Origin: Pseudomonas sp. PA15(2017) | GTDB taxonomy: Bacteria > Pseudomonadota > Gammaproteobacteria > Pseudomonadales > Pseudomonadaceae | Length of the DNA: 64,000 nt | NCBI RefSeq assembly: GCF_001945395.1 | Contig: NZ_MSXV01000044.1 | Location: 200,313-264,312 of the forward strand | Direction: 5' to 3' | Notes under the pieces: generated by a model | Database searches by the model: none | Told to the model about the DNA's origin: nothing | Seen by the model: the letters and a program-made list of their open reading frames with translations, nothing else | Part shown: one piece after another, positions 47,273 to 56,084 of the stretch | Position numbering within the stretch: position 1 is the first letter of the stretch | How the letters are laid out: each line of letters begins with the position of its first letter | Position numbers and translations under genes: made by a program

Positions 47273-48166
47273 ATGAAAATCGATGACATGGATGCATTCG
47301 TTGCGGTGATCCGCTGTCAATCGACCAAGCTGGCGGCCGATGCGCTGCAACTGACCCAGCCAGCCATCACCCGGCGCGTACAGAATTTCGAGGAAGACCT
47401 GGGCGCCAACCTGCTCGACCGCAACACCAAACCGCTCAAGCCGACGCCCATGGGCCTGCGCGTCTATGAGCAGTGCAAGGCGATCCTGCGTGAGATCGAT
47501 TCGTTGCGCGAACTGGTGGCTAGCGACGGCTCGCCCAGCGGTTCGCTACGCCTTGGCGTGCCACAGACCATCAGCGATGTGGTGCTGCTCGATGCCCTGC
47601 AACAGATTCGCGAAACCTTCCCGGAGCTCAAGACCCAGGTCGTCAACGGCTGGGGCAGCAGCCTGATCGCGCGCATGGAAAACGGCGAACTGGACGCCGC
47701 CGCAGCGCTCTTTCCGGCCGGCAAGATCTTTCCCGAAGGTATCGCCAGCCGCTCCATCGGTCGCATGCCGCTGCTGGTGGTCGCGGCCAAGGGCGCCGTT
47801 CGCAAGCGCAGCTGCAAGCTCAAGGACTGCTACCAGCAAGGCTGGGTGCTCAACCCGGACGGCTGCGGGTTCCGCGCCGGCCTGCAGCGTGCGCTGTCCG
47901 AGCAAGGCCTGTCGCTGCAGATCAACCTGGAAACCTTCGGCACCGAACTGCAACTGGGGCTGGTCGCCAGCGGCATGGGTTTCGGCCTGGTGCCGGCGCC
48001 ACTGCTGGAACGCAGCGGCCATCGCGACGAGCTGGACGTAATCAGCGTGGGCGACTTCAAGCCGATGATCGACCTCTGGCTGCTGCACCCGCAGTACCTG
48101 GGCAACCTGCAGGACGCCGTGAAGCTGTTCAGCGATGTCGCTGCCGAGCGCCTGCGCTCGATCTGA
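47273..48166 (+). CDS. LysR-family transcriptional regulator
   Basis: The N-terminal helix-turn-helix is clear (AVIRCQSTKLAADALQLTQP, AITRRVQNFEEDLGANLLDR), and the rest is a LysR effector domain (about 90–295). The ATG at 47273 is chosen; a GTG at 47261 would add four residues. It lies between the two plus-strand sulfur operons. Its N-terminus and KPTPMGLRVYEQC are ordinary LysR features; CysB/Cbl-type identity is not evident. It is the best candidate for the factor that reads the shared upstream element, but that is inference. Confidence 0.92.
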   Translation: MKIDDMDAFVAVIRCQSTKLAADALQLTQPAITRRVQNFEEDLGANLLDRNTKPLKPTPMGLRVYEQCKAILREIDSLRELVASDGSPSGSLRLGVPQTISDVVLLDALQQIRETFPELKTQVVNGWGSSLIARMENGELDAAAALFPAGKIFPEGIASRSIGRMPLLVVAAKGAVRKRSCKLKDCYQQGWVLNPDGCGFRAGLQRALSEQGLSLQINLETFGTELQLGLVASGMGFGLVPAPLLERSGHRDELDVISVGDFKPMIDLWLLHPQYLGNLQDAVKLFSDVAAERLRSI

Positions 48167-48303
48167 CGCCGGAGCCTGTAAGCGCTCGAACCGCCCAGGC
48201 ACCGCGATGATCGATACCTTGCCATGGCTACGGAAGTGCGTGTCCTGGTCGATATAAAATTCTATAAACGCATAACAATTAAAAATGTAATTCAGAAAAA
48301 CTG

Positions 48304-48337
48304 ATAATTAGCTTAGAACGAAAAAGACTTTTACAGC
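48304..48337 (+). promoter_or_regulatory. Shared organosulfur upstream element, copy 1
   Basis: ATAATTAGCTTAGAAC followed by GAAAAAGACTTTTACAGC is 31/34 identical to 59162–59195. It lies about 105 bases before the acyl-CoA-dehydrogenase-like gene, behind an AT-rich tract, and is followed by a −10-like TATAAG. It looks like an activator site plus promoter region. Confidence 0.65.
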
Positions 48338-48441
48338 ATTAATCTATAAGAATACGGTCTCACTCAAGCCACCTCATCACCCTGGGGCGCTCAGAAATCC
48401 AACAGGCATTGCCTGCCCTCTGCGCCAGTGATGAGAGACCC

Positions 48442-49641
48442 ATGACGCACCCTGCCGACACCCTCGCCTTTGCCGCCCAGCGCCAGTTCCCTGAGCGAGA
48501 CGCGGCTCGCTTCGCCCGCCTGCTGGCTGAAATAACCCATACCCTGGCCGCCAGCGCCGAGCGTTTCGACCGCAGTGGCGAGTTTCCAGCGGAGAATTTC
48601 GCACTGCTGCAGCGCCACGGATTGCTGGCTTTGACGGTGCCGAAAAGCCTCGGCGGCAGCGGCGCAGAGCTAGCCACTGCGCGGCAGGTCATCAGCGCGG
48701 TGGCCAAGGGCGAGCCCTCCACCGCATTGATTCTGGTGATGCAATATCTGCAGCATTTTCGCCTGCAGCACAATCGCGCCTGGCCAGAGCATCTGCGCCG
48801 CCGAGTGGCGATCGATGCCGTCGAAGAGGGTGCACTGATCAATGCCTTTCGTGTCGAGCCAGAACTCGGCACGCCAGCGCGAGGCGGGCTGCCGGCGACC
48901 GTCGCTCGGCGCACTGCGCAAGGCTGGCGCCTCAGTGGCCGCAAGATTTACTCGACCGGCAGCCACGGTCTTACCTGGTACCTGGTGTGGGCTCGCAGCG
49001 ACGACGCCGACCCATTGGTGGGCGGCTACCTGGTGCATCGCGATACCCCCGGCATCCAGATCGTCGGCGACTGGGATCACCTGGGCATGCGCGCCACCTG
49101 CAGCCACGAGGTGCGCTTCGATGAAGCGCTGATTCCCCTCGACCACGCCGTCAGTGTCAGCCCATGGAGCGCACCGAAGCCGGAGCTGGATAGCGAGGGC
49201 CTGCTGTGGATGTCGGTGCTGCTGCCGGCGCTCTACGACGGGGTGGCCCAGGCAGCGCGAGACTGGCTGGTGAGCTTTCTCGACGGGCGCAAACCGTCGA
49301 ATCTCGGCGCGCCGCTGTCCAGCCTGCCGCGCTTCCAGGAAGTCGTGGGGCGCATCGACACGCTGCTGTTCGCCAATCGCACCCTGCTCGATTCGGCGGC
49401 CGCCGGCCAGGTCGATGCCAGTCACGCCGGGCAGATCAAGCAGTTGGTCAGCGGCAACGCGATCCGTGCCGTTGAGCTGGCCATCGAGGCCGCCGGCAAC
49501 CCCGGTCTGTCACGCAAGAACCCGCTGGAGCGGCACCTGCGCGACGTGCTGTGCAGCCGCATCCACACCCCGCAGGACGACGTGGCCCTGAATACCGCTG
49601 GCCGCGCCGCCTTTGCCCATTTGCGCGAGGCGCAGCGATGA
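48442..49641 (+). CDS. Acyl-CoA dehydrogenase-like flavoprotein, DszC/SfnC type (399 aa)
   Basis: The product has the acyl-CoA dehydrogenase fold: an N-terminal helical domain, a beta domain with WRLSGRKIYSTGSHGLTWYL, and a C-terminal helical domain with QIKQLVSGNAIRAVELAIEA. Sulfur-scavenging members of this group (DszC, SfnC) are FMNH2-dependent monooxygenases and not dehydrogenases. The context of sulfonate transport and other flavin monooxygenases favours that role. The ATG at 48442 follows GAGAGACC. The gene starts the large plus-strand operon. Confidence 0.85.
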   Translation: MTHPADTLAFAAQRQFPERDAARFARLLAEITHTLAASAERFDRSGEFPAENFALLQRHGLLALTVPKSLGGSGAELATARQVISAVAKGEPSTALILVMQYLQHFRLQHNRAWPEHLRRRVAIDAVEEGALINAFRVEPELGTPARGGLPATVARRTAQGWRLSGRKIYSTGSHGLTWYLVWARSDDADPLVGGYLVHRDTPGIQIVGDWDHLGMRATCSHEVRFDEALIPLDHAVSVSPWSAPKPELDSEGLLWMSVLLPALYDGVAQAARDWLVSFLDGRKPSNLGAPLSSLPRFQEVVGRIDTLLFANRTLLDSAAAGQVDASHAGQIKQLVSGNAIRAVELAIEAAGNPGLSRKNPLERHLRDVLCSRIHTPQDDVALNTAGRAAFAHLREAQR

Positions 49642-49720
49642 GCCGGCCCGAACGCCTGCGCAAGCCTGCGCCGCCTGCCCATACCACCAGCCGATTGCCC
49701 ACCACGGCGAGGAGATTGCC

Positions 49721-50515
49721 ATGAGTTCACTTGCCACCCTGCACAGCACCCCGTCGGTCAGGGAGCGCGTCAGCCCTGAAGAATGGGAGGTGCGCGTCAA
49801 GCTCGCGGCGGCCTATCAGCTGGCCGCGCTGTTTCGCTGGACGGACCATATCTACACGCACTTTTCCGCCCGTGTGCCGGGGCCGGACGAGCACTTCCTG
49901 ATCAATGCCTTCGGCCTGCTGTTCGACGAAATCAGCGCCTCGAACCTGGTGAAGGTCGACGTCGACGGTACGATCATCGACGACCCGCTTGACCTGGGCA
50001 TCAACCAGGCCGGCTACGTGATCCACAGCGCCATCCACCGTGCACGGCCTGATTTGCAGGCGGTGCTGCACACCCACACCCGCGACGGCGCCGCGGTCTC
50101 CGCCCAACGCGGCGGCCTGCTGCCGCTCTCGCAGCACGCCCTGGGCTACTACAGCCGGGTGAAGTACCACGACTACGAAGGCGTGGCGCTGGATCTCGAC
50201 GAGCAGGAGCGCCTGGTCGCCGACCTGGGCGACAGCAACATCTTCATCCTGCGTAACCACGGGCTTCTGACCGGCGGCATCAGCGTCGAGCATGCGTTTC
50301 GCGAGCTGCATGGGCTGGAGCGCGCCTGTAACATCCAGATCGCCGCCCAGGCCGGGGGTAACGCCGACCTGTTGCACGCGCCGGCCGAAGCCATCGAGAA
50401 AGTGCGCCAGCAATCGGCGCGTTTCTCCGATGGCAAGGGCCCGGGCATCAAACTGCACTGGGACGCCCTGATTCGCCAGCTCGAGCGCGCATCGGGCCAG
50501 AGCTACAAGCACTGA
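49721..50515 (+). CDS. Class II aldolase/adducin-family protein (264 aa)
   Basis: Metal-ligand histidines are visible in TDHIYTHFSARVPG, LHTHTRDGAAVSA and LRNHGLLTGG, and a Glu in the ISVEHAF region follows. Such proteins are metal-dependent aldolases or related lyases acting on small hydroxy-carbonyl compounds. A GGCGAGGAG ribosome site precedes the ATG at 49721. Its position between a DszC-like enzyme and a sulfonate transporter suggests it works on the carbon skeleton left after desulfuration; this is inference. Confidence 0.88.
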   Translation: MSSLATLHSTPSVRERVSPEEWEVRVKLAAAYQLAALFRWTDHIYTHFSARVPGPDEHFLINAFGLLFDEISASNLVKVDVDGTIIDDPLDLGINQAGYVIHSAIHRARPDLQAVLHTHTRDGAAVSAQRGGLLPLSQHALGYYSRVKYHDYEGVALDLDEQERLVADLGDSNIFILRNHGLLTGGISVEHAFRELHGLERACNIQIAAQAGGNADLLHAPAEAIEKVRQQSARFSDGKGPGIKLHWDALIRQLERASGQSYKH

Positions 50516-50531
50516 GCGGCGGGAGATGCAG

Positions 50532-51356
50532 ATGAGCGACACCAGCACCATCACCCTAAGCCGTGCGACACCGTCCGCCTGCCGCCGCCAATGGACGGCA
50601 CCGGATTTCGTCCTGCGTCTGCTCAGCCCCCTGGCCATCCTGCTGCTGTGGGAAATCGCCTCGCGGGCCGGGCTGATTCCCACCCGAGTGATCGCCGCAC
50701 CGAGCGAAATCAGCACCACGCTGTGGGAGCTGATCCGCAGTGGCGAGCTGCTGCGCCATCTGCTGGTATCGCTGCAACGCGCTGTCACCGGGTTGGGTAT
50801 CGGCGTGGCCATCGGTGTCAGCGCGGCGTTGATCACCGGCCTGTCGAAACGCGGCGAGATCGCCCTCGACTCGCCCATGCAGATGCTGCGCACCATCCCA
50901 TCCCTGGCCCTGGTGCCGCTGTTCATCCTGTGGTTCGGCATCGGCGAGTTCACCAAGGTGGCGCTGATCGTCATGGGCACCACCTTTCCGATCTACCTCA
51001 ACCTGTTCGCCGGCATCCGCAACATCGACCCGAAACTGGTGGAGGCAGCCAACACCCTGGGCCTCAACCGTCGCGAGCTGATCTGGCACGTGATCCTGCC
51101 CGGCGCCCTGCCCTCGTTCTTCGTCGGCCTGCGCTATTCCCTGGGCATTTCCTGGCTGGCCCTGGTGTTCGTCGAGCAGATCAACACCACCGCTGGCATC
51201 GGCTTCCTGTCCAGCGATGCACGGGACTTCATGCGCACCGACGTGATCGTCATCTGCCTGCTGATCTACAGCCTGCTGGGTCTGCTCATCGACGGTTTGA
51301 TCCGCACCCTGGAACGCCTGGCCCTGGCCTGGCGCCCTTCGTTCATAAGGACCTGA
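50532..51356 (+). CDS. Sulfonate/nitrate/taurine-type ABC transporter permease (SsuC-like)
   Basis: The 274-residue inner-membrane protein has about six helices and the EAA-type loop VEAANTLGLNRRELIWHVIL with PGALPSFFVGLRYSLGISW, typical of SsuC/TauC. A GGGAG ribosome site precedes the ATG at 50532. It pairs with the ATPase immediately downstream. No binding-protein gene is in this operon next to it; the three candidates are at 41160, 42187 and 59391. Confidence 0.92.
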   Translation: MSDTSTITLSRATPSACRRQWTAPDFVLRLLSPLAILLLWEIASRAGLIPTRVIAAPSEISTTLWELIRSGELLRHLLVSLQRAVTGLGIGVAIGVSAALITGLSKRGEIALDSPMQMLRTIPSLALVPLFILWFGIGEFTKVALIVMGTTFPIYLNLFAGIRNIDPKLVEAANTLGLNRRELIWHVILPGALPSFFVGLRYSLGISWLALVFVEQINTTAGIGFLSSDARDFMRTDVIVICLLIYSLLGLLIDGLIRTLERLALAWRPSFIRT

Positions 51357-51359
51357 TGC

Positions 51360-52154
51360 ATGAATGCGCACAGCAAGATCGACTTCTCGCCGGCCGTCAG
51401 CCTGCGCGGCGTGGTGCGCCAGTTCGGCGACAACCGGGTGATCGATGGACTGGACCTGGACATCGCCCCTGGTGAGTTCGTCGCCCTGCTCGGCGCCAGC
51501 GGCTCCGGCAAGACCACCCTGCTGCGCTCCCTGGCCGGCCTCGACCCCATCGAGGGCGGCGAACTGAGTGCCCCACAGGCCCGCGCCGCGGTGTTCCAGG
51601 AACCCCGCCTGATGCCCTGGAAACGGGCCTGGAAGAACGTCACCCTCGGCCTGCGCGTGGCCAACCCCCGGGAGCGCGCCGTGCAGGCGCTCACCGAAGT
51701 CGGCCTGGCCCACCGCCTGGAAGCCTTTCCGGCCACCCTGTCCGGTGGTGAATCGCAGCGCGTGGCGCTGGCGCGCAGCCTGGTGCGCGAACCGAAACTG
51801 CTGCTGCTCGACGAACCCTTCGCCGCCCTCGATGCGCTGACCCGCATCCGCATGCATCGGCTGATCATCGACCTGTGGCACAAGCACACGCCGGCGGTGC
51901 TGCTGGTCACCCATGATGTCGATGAAGCGATCCTGCTCGCCGATCGCATCATCGTGCTGCAGCACGGGCGCATCGCCGAAGCTTTGCAGGTTGACCTCAG
52001 CCGCCCGCGAGACAACGGCCAGGCCGGCTTCAACGCCATCCGCACGCGCCTGCTGGCCCTGCTCGGCGTGGAAAAGGACGATCCAGAGAGCCTCGCGCGA
52101 GACCACAACCCATTCATCGCGCCGGGCTACCCGCTCAGCGCCATCGCCATCTGA
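51360..52154 (+). CDS. Sulfonate-type ABC transporter ATPase (SsuB-like)
   Basis: The 264-residue protein has Walker A GASGSGKTTLLRSLAG (about 44–59), the signature LSGGESQRVALARSLV, Walker B LLLLDEPFAALDAL and the switch THDVDEAI. The Q-loop segment AAVFQEPRLMPWKRAWKNV is typical of SsuB/TauB. It starts three bases after the permease gene and powers that importer. Confidence 0.95.
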   Translation: MNAHSKIDFSPAVSLRGVVRQFGDNRVIDGLDLDIAPGEFVALLGASGSGKTTLLRSLAGLDPIEGGELSAPQARAAVFQEPRLMPWKRAWKNVTLGLRVANPRERAVQALTEVGLAHRLEAFPATLSGGESQRVALARSLVREPKLLLLDEPFAALDALTRIRMHRLIIDLWHKHTPAVLLVTHDVDEAILLADRIIVLQHGRIAEALQVDLSRPRDNGQAGFNAIRTRLLALLGVEKDDPESLARDHNPFIAPGYPLSAIAI

Positions 52155-52170
52155 GGCAGGACGCAAACGC

Positions 52171-52323
52171 ATGAAAACACGCCTTGCACGACTCATCGAA
52201 CGCCTGCGCGCCGGGCTGCACGACGATAGCCGCATCACCGCCCTGGTCGGCTGGCCCGGCCTGCCGGTAGACGGTGCCTGCCTGCAGGCCAGCGCGTCAC
52301 GGCGCGACGGCCACGACCTCTAA
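52171..52323 (+). CDS. Small hypothetical protein in the sulfonate operon (50 aa)
   Basis: An open frame of 50 codons starts at 52171, behind GGCAGGA, 16 bases after the ATPase gene. The first half is a basic amphipathic helix (MKTRLARLIERLRAGLHDDS); the second half is Gly/Ala-rich. No family is recognised. Its spacing and ribosome site argue for translation. Confidence 0.4.
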   Translation: MKTRLARLIERLRAGLHDDSRITALVGWPGLPVDGACLQASASRRDGHDL

Positions 52324-52603
52324 CTGGGCAGCTCCCCAGACAGATACGCAACACCCCGAGCGAGCCACCACCGCCTCATCGCTTACTCACCGCCCTCTGC
52401 AGCGCGCCCTGATGGCCGTGCCTGCCCGTGTGCGCTGCGCTCGGGCGGTGACTCATGCAGACGACCAATCGCCTCCATCCGGAATCAGGGACATTGCGAT
52501 GCCAACACGACTCGACAGCGCATCCCGCCACACCATGGGCAACGCAGCCATTTCCACGGACACCTTGCATGCTTTCCAGCCATCGTCACCCAGGAATACG
52601 CCG

Positions 52604-54232
52604 ATGACAAAACCCCGCCTCGCGGCTCGCCTGCTGGCCTCCTGTGCCCTCGCCGCCGGGCTGATCGGCTGCTCGCCGTCAGACCAGCAAGCCTCCAGAA
52701 AAACCCTGAGCATCGCCTTCTTCGGCGACAACACCACCCTGGTCAGCGTCGACCCTTTCCAGGTCTACTGGCTGGAGCACCGTGTGTTGCTGCGCAACGT
52801 CGCCGAAAGCCTGACCGATCAGGACCCCAAGAGCGGCGAGATCATTCCCTGGCTGGCGAAAAGCTGGGCGATCAGCGACGACGCCCTGACCTACACCTTT
52901 CAGCTACGCGATGACGTCACCTTCAGCAATGGCGAACGCTTCGACGCCAGGGCCGTGAAGACCGCGTTCGACAGCAACAGGGCCTTGGCCAGCGAACTGC
53001 CGGCGACCTTTGGCGCTACCTACCTGGCCGGTTTCGATCACGCCGAAGTGGTCGACGACTTCACCGCCAAACTGGTGCTGTCGCGACCGAACGCCGGTTT
53101 TCTGCAGGCCACCTCGACCACCAACCTGGCGATTCTCGCACCGGCGTCCTACGCACTGACGCCGAAGGAGCGCTCGCTGGGCAAGATCATCGGCACCGGC
53201 CCGTTCGTGCTCGAACACTACACCCCGGAAGTCGGCGCCAGGTTGGTCAAGCGCCGCGGTTACGCCTGGCCGTCGGCCAACGTCAGTAACAAGGGTGAAG
53301 CCCATCTCGATGCCGTGGAGATCAGCTACATCCCCGAGGAAAGCGTGCGCAATGGCCTGTTCCTGCAGGGTGAGGCCGACATCCTGTGGCCGCGTAACCC
53401 GTTCTCGGAAGTGGACCTGAAACTCTTCCAGTCCAAGGGCGCGACCATCCAGAGCCGAGCGCTGCCGGGGCCGTCGCTGAATCTGTTCCCCAACACCCGC
53501 AACGGCCGCGTGCTGGAAGACAAGCGCGTGCGCCTGGCGCTGCAGAAAGGCATCGACCGCAAGACCTACGCCAGCACCGTGTACAACGCCGAGTTTCCGG
53601 TGGTGCGCAGCGTCTATGACGTGACCACGCCATTCTTCAAGGACCAGAGCGCCAAGCTGGTCTATGACCCGCAGGGCGCCGAAAGGCTGCTCGACGAAGC
53701 GGGCTGGAGCAAAGGCGCCGATGGTTATCGCAGCAAGGACGGCAAGCGCCTGAGCCTGAGCTACAACATCCAGGGCGCGGAAACCGCCGGCGACGTGCTG
53801 GTGCAGGATCAACTGCGCAAGCTCGGCATCGAGCTGAAGCTCGCCGTGGTGACCCGCGCCGAATGGGTCACGGCCAACGCCCAGGGCAACTATGACCTGA
53901 CTTCAACCTACATGACCCGCGCCGACCCGATCATCCTGCAGACCATCATCGATCCGCGCACCGCCAACAGCTCGACCCTGGCCACCAACCTCTACGAGCC
54001 GCCAACCCTGGAGCGGGCCAAGGCGCTGTTCGATGCCGGCATCACCGCCACCCAAGCCGAGCAGCGCGCCGAGGCCTACGGGCAATTGCAGGATTTGCTG
54101 GTCGACGAAGCCTCCGCGTTTCCGATCTACGAGCGCGTCTGGCAGGCCGCCACCGCGCCGCGGGTGAAGAACTTCCGCTGGACCGCCGAAGGCTTCGCGC
54201 TGTTAGGCGATATCGAGGTGGACGAACCATGA
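52604..54232 (+). CDS. Peptide/nickel-type ABC substrate-binding lipoprotein (OppA/DppA family, 542 aa)
   Basis: The ATG at 52604 has AGGA nine bases upstream. The signal ends in a lipobox AAGLIGCSPS, so the protein is lipid-anchored. The SBP_bac_5 fold is shown by NVAESLTDQDPKSGEIIPWL, YTFQLRDDVTFSNGERFDAR, GTGPFVLEHYTPEVGARLVK and RLALQKGIDRK. A longer in-frame start at 52499 was considered and rejected because it would bury the signal. It begins the second importer of the operon; the ligand may be a sulfur-containing small molecule. The 280 bases before it contain no other gene. Confidence 0.92.
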   Translation: MTKPRLAARLLASCALAAGLIGCSPSDQQASRKTLSIAFFGDNTTLVSVDPFQVYWLEHRVLLRNVAESLTDQDPKSGEIIPWLAKSWAISDDALTYTFQLRDDVTFSNGERFDARAVKTAFDSNRALASELPATFGATYLAGFDHAEVVDDFTAKLVLSRPNAGFLQATSTTNLAILAPASYALTPKERSLGKIIGTGPFVLEHYTPEVGARLVKRRGYAWPSANVSNKGEAHLDAVEISYIPEESVRNGLFLQGEADILWPRNPFSEVDLKLFQSKGATIQSRALPGPSLNLFPNTRNGRVLEDKRVRLALQKGIDRKTYASTVYNAEFPVVRSVYDVTTPFFKDQSAKLVYDPQGAERLLDEAGWSKGADGYRSKDGKRLSLSYNIQGAETAGDVLVQDQLRKLGIELKLAVVTRAEWVTANAQGNYDLTSTYMTRADPIILQTIIDPRTANSSTLATNLYEPPTLERAKALFDAGITATQAEQRAEAYGQLQDLLVDEASAFPIYERVWQAATAPRVKNFRWTAEGFALLGDIEVDEP

Positions 54233-55179
54233 GCCGCTACCTGATCGGCCGCGTCGGCCAGGCGCTGCTGGTGCTCTGGGGCGCCTACAGCATCACCTAC
54301 TTCATCCTCTATCTGCTGCCGGGCGACACCCTGGCGATCATGCTCAGTGCCTCGGGCATGGAAGTCGATTCGCTGTCACCCGAGGACCTGGCCAGGGCGC
54401 AGGCTTACTACGGCCTCGACAAGGGCCTCTTCGAGCAGTACTTCAGCTTGCTGTGGAACGCCGTGCAGGGCGACTTCGGGCAATCGCTGTCGCTCAACCG
54501 CCCGGTCAACCAGCTGCTCGTCGAGCGTCTGCCGCAGACGTTGTCGCTGGCGGGCCTGGCCATCGTGCTATCGATGATCGGCGGCATCGGCCTGGCCTAC
54601 CTGACCGCTTACGTGCGCTGGCAACCGCTGAAGGTGGCGCTGGCCCGCCTGCCGTCCCTTGGCTTTTCGGTGCCAGTGTTCTGGATGGGCCTGTTGCTGA
54701 TCCAGGTGTTCGCCTTCAGCCTTGGCTGGTTTCCGGCCACCGGCAGCCGCGGCTTCGACAGCCTGATCCTGCCGGCCGTGACCCTGGCGATTCCCAGCGC
54801 CGCGGTATACGCCCAGGTGCTGCAGCGCGGTTTCCAGGGCGTGTGGCAGGAACCCTATATCGCCACGGCCTACGCCAAGGGCCTCAGCCGCTGGGAGGTG
54901 CAGGCGCGCCACGGTTTCAAGAACGCCGCGCTGCCGATCCTCACGCTGATCGGTTTGCAGGTAGGCAATACGGTGTCCGGCGCGGTGCTGGTGGAAACCA
55001 TCTTTGCCCGCAACGGCGTCGGCCGCCTCGCCCAGGAAGCGGTGCTGCGCCAGGACATTCCGGTGGTACTGGCCATCGTCGCGGTGTCTGCTGCCGCCTT
55101 CGTACTGGTCAACCTGATCGTCGATCTGCTCTACCCCTACCTCGATCCACGCATCGCCCACACGCCAAGGGTGTCCTGA
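54229..55179 (+). CDS. Peptide-type ABC transporter permease (DppB-like)
   Basis: The 316-residue membrane protein has the DppB/OppB plan: an N-terminal helix (LVLWGAYSITYFILYLLPGD), a periplasmic segment with ARAQAYYGLDKGLFEQY, and five further helices with the EAA loop YIATAYAKGLSRWEVQARHG. It overlaps the binding-protein gene by four bases. Confidence 0.93.
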   Translation: MSRYLIGRVGQALLVLWGAYSITYFILYLLPGDTLAIMLSASGMEVDSLSPEDLARAQAYYGLDKGLFEQYFSLLWNAVQGDFGQSLSLNRPVNQLLVERLPQTLSLAGLAIVLSMIGGIGLAYLTAYVRWQPLKVALARLPSLGFSVPVFWMGLLLIQVFAFSLGWFPATGSRGFDSLILPAVTLAIPSAAVYAQVLQRGFQGVWQEPYIATAYAKGLSRWEVQARHGFKNAALPILTLIGLQVGNTVSGAVLVETIFARNGVGRLAQEAVLRQDIPVVLAIVAVSAAAFVLVNLIVDLLYPYLDPRIAHTPRVS

Positions 55180-55181
55180 CC

Positions 55182-56084
55182 ATGAACGCCGAAAGCCGCA
55201 TCGCCTCGCTGCCCCACTCGCCTGCCACGGTGTCGCTGGGCTGGCGACGCCGTAGCCACCTGCAGCGAGCGGCCACGGCCTTGTTGCCGCTGCTGCGCCG
55301 CCCCGGCTTCAGCCTGGCCCTGCTGATCGTGTTGTTCGCATTGATCTCAGCACTGGTGCCCGGGCTGCTGACCGGCTTCGATCCCTACGCCACTTCGCCG
55401 ACGGACAAGCTCACCGCACCGAACCTGGTGCACTGGTTCGGCACCGACGAATTGGGCCGCGACCTTTACACCCGCGTGGTCTACGGTTCCAGCCTGTCGG
55501 TGCAGGCCGCACTGCTGGCTGTGGGCATCGCCCTGGTCGGCGGGCTCGGCCTGGGTGTGCTGTCCGGGTTCGCCGGTGGGCGTACCGATGCCGTGATCAT
55601 GCGTTTCGTCGACGTATTGTTGGCCTTGCCCGGCCTGCTGTTGGCCCTGGCCATCGTCACCGCCATCGGTTTTGGCACCCTCCCGGTGGCCATCGCCGTA
55701 GGCGTCGGCATCATTCCCGGCTTCGCCCGCACCACCCGCGCCGAAGTGCTGCGCGTGAAAACCCTGCCTTATGTGGAAGCGGCCCGCCTGGGCGGCGCCA
55801 GCTGGGGTCGCACATTACTGCGGCACATCCTGCCCAATGCCTGGGGTCCGGTGGCGGTGCCCGCCACCCTGGATTTCGGCGCGGCGATTCTGGCCACCGC
55901 CGGCCTGTCGTTTCTCGGTTTCGGCGCGGCGCCACCGGCTGCCGAATGGGGCATGCTGATCGCCAACGGCCGGCACTTTCTGATCACTGCGCCCTGGGTA
56001 TCACTGCTGCCAGGTTTGTTCGTGGTCGCCGTGGTGTTCAGCCTCAACCATATCGCCCGCACGCTGGAGGAAAATCCGCGATGA
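55182..56084 (+). CDS. Peptide-type ABC transporter permease (DppC-like)
   Basis: The 300-residue product has an N-terminal cytoplasmic stretch, an anchor helix (FSLALLIVLFALISALVPG), HWFGTDELGRDLYTRVVYGS as in DppC, and the EAA loop PYVEAARLGGASWGRTLLRH. The ATG at 55182 follows the DppB-like stop by two bases. Its end overlaps the ATPase gene. Confidence 0.93.
   Translation: MNAESRIASLPHSPATVSLGWRRRSHLQRAATALLPLLRRPGFSLALLIVLFALISALVPGLLTGFDPYATSPTDKLTAPNLVHWFGTDELGRDLYTRVVYGSSLSVQAALLAVGIALVGGLGLGVLSGFAGGRTDAVIMRFVDVLLALPGLLLALAIVTAIGFGTLPVAIAVGVGIIPGFARTTRAEVLRVKTLPYVEAARLGGASWGRTLLRHILPNAWGPVAVPATLDFGAAILATAGLSFLGFGAAPPAAEWGMLIANGRHFLITAPWVSLLPGLFVVAVVFSLNHIARTLEENPR

Noticed and set aside
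52499..52603. A longer N-terminus for the OppA-like binding protein from an in-frame ATG at 52499
   Set aside because: It would place 35 residues before a clear lipoprotein signal peptide and lipobox; the ATG at 52604 with its own ribosome site is preferred.
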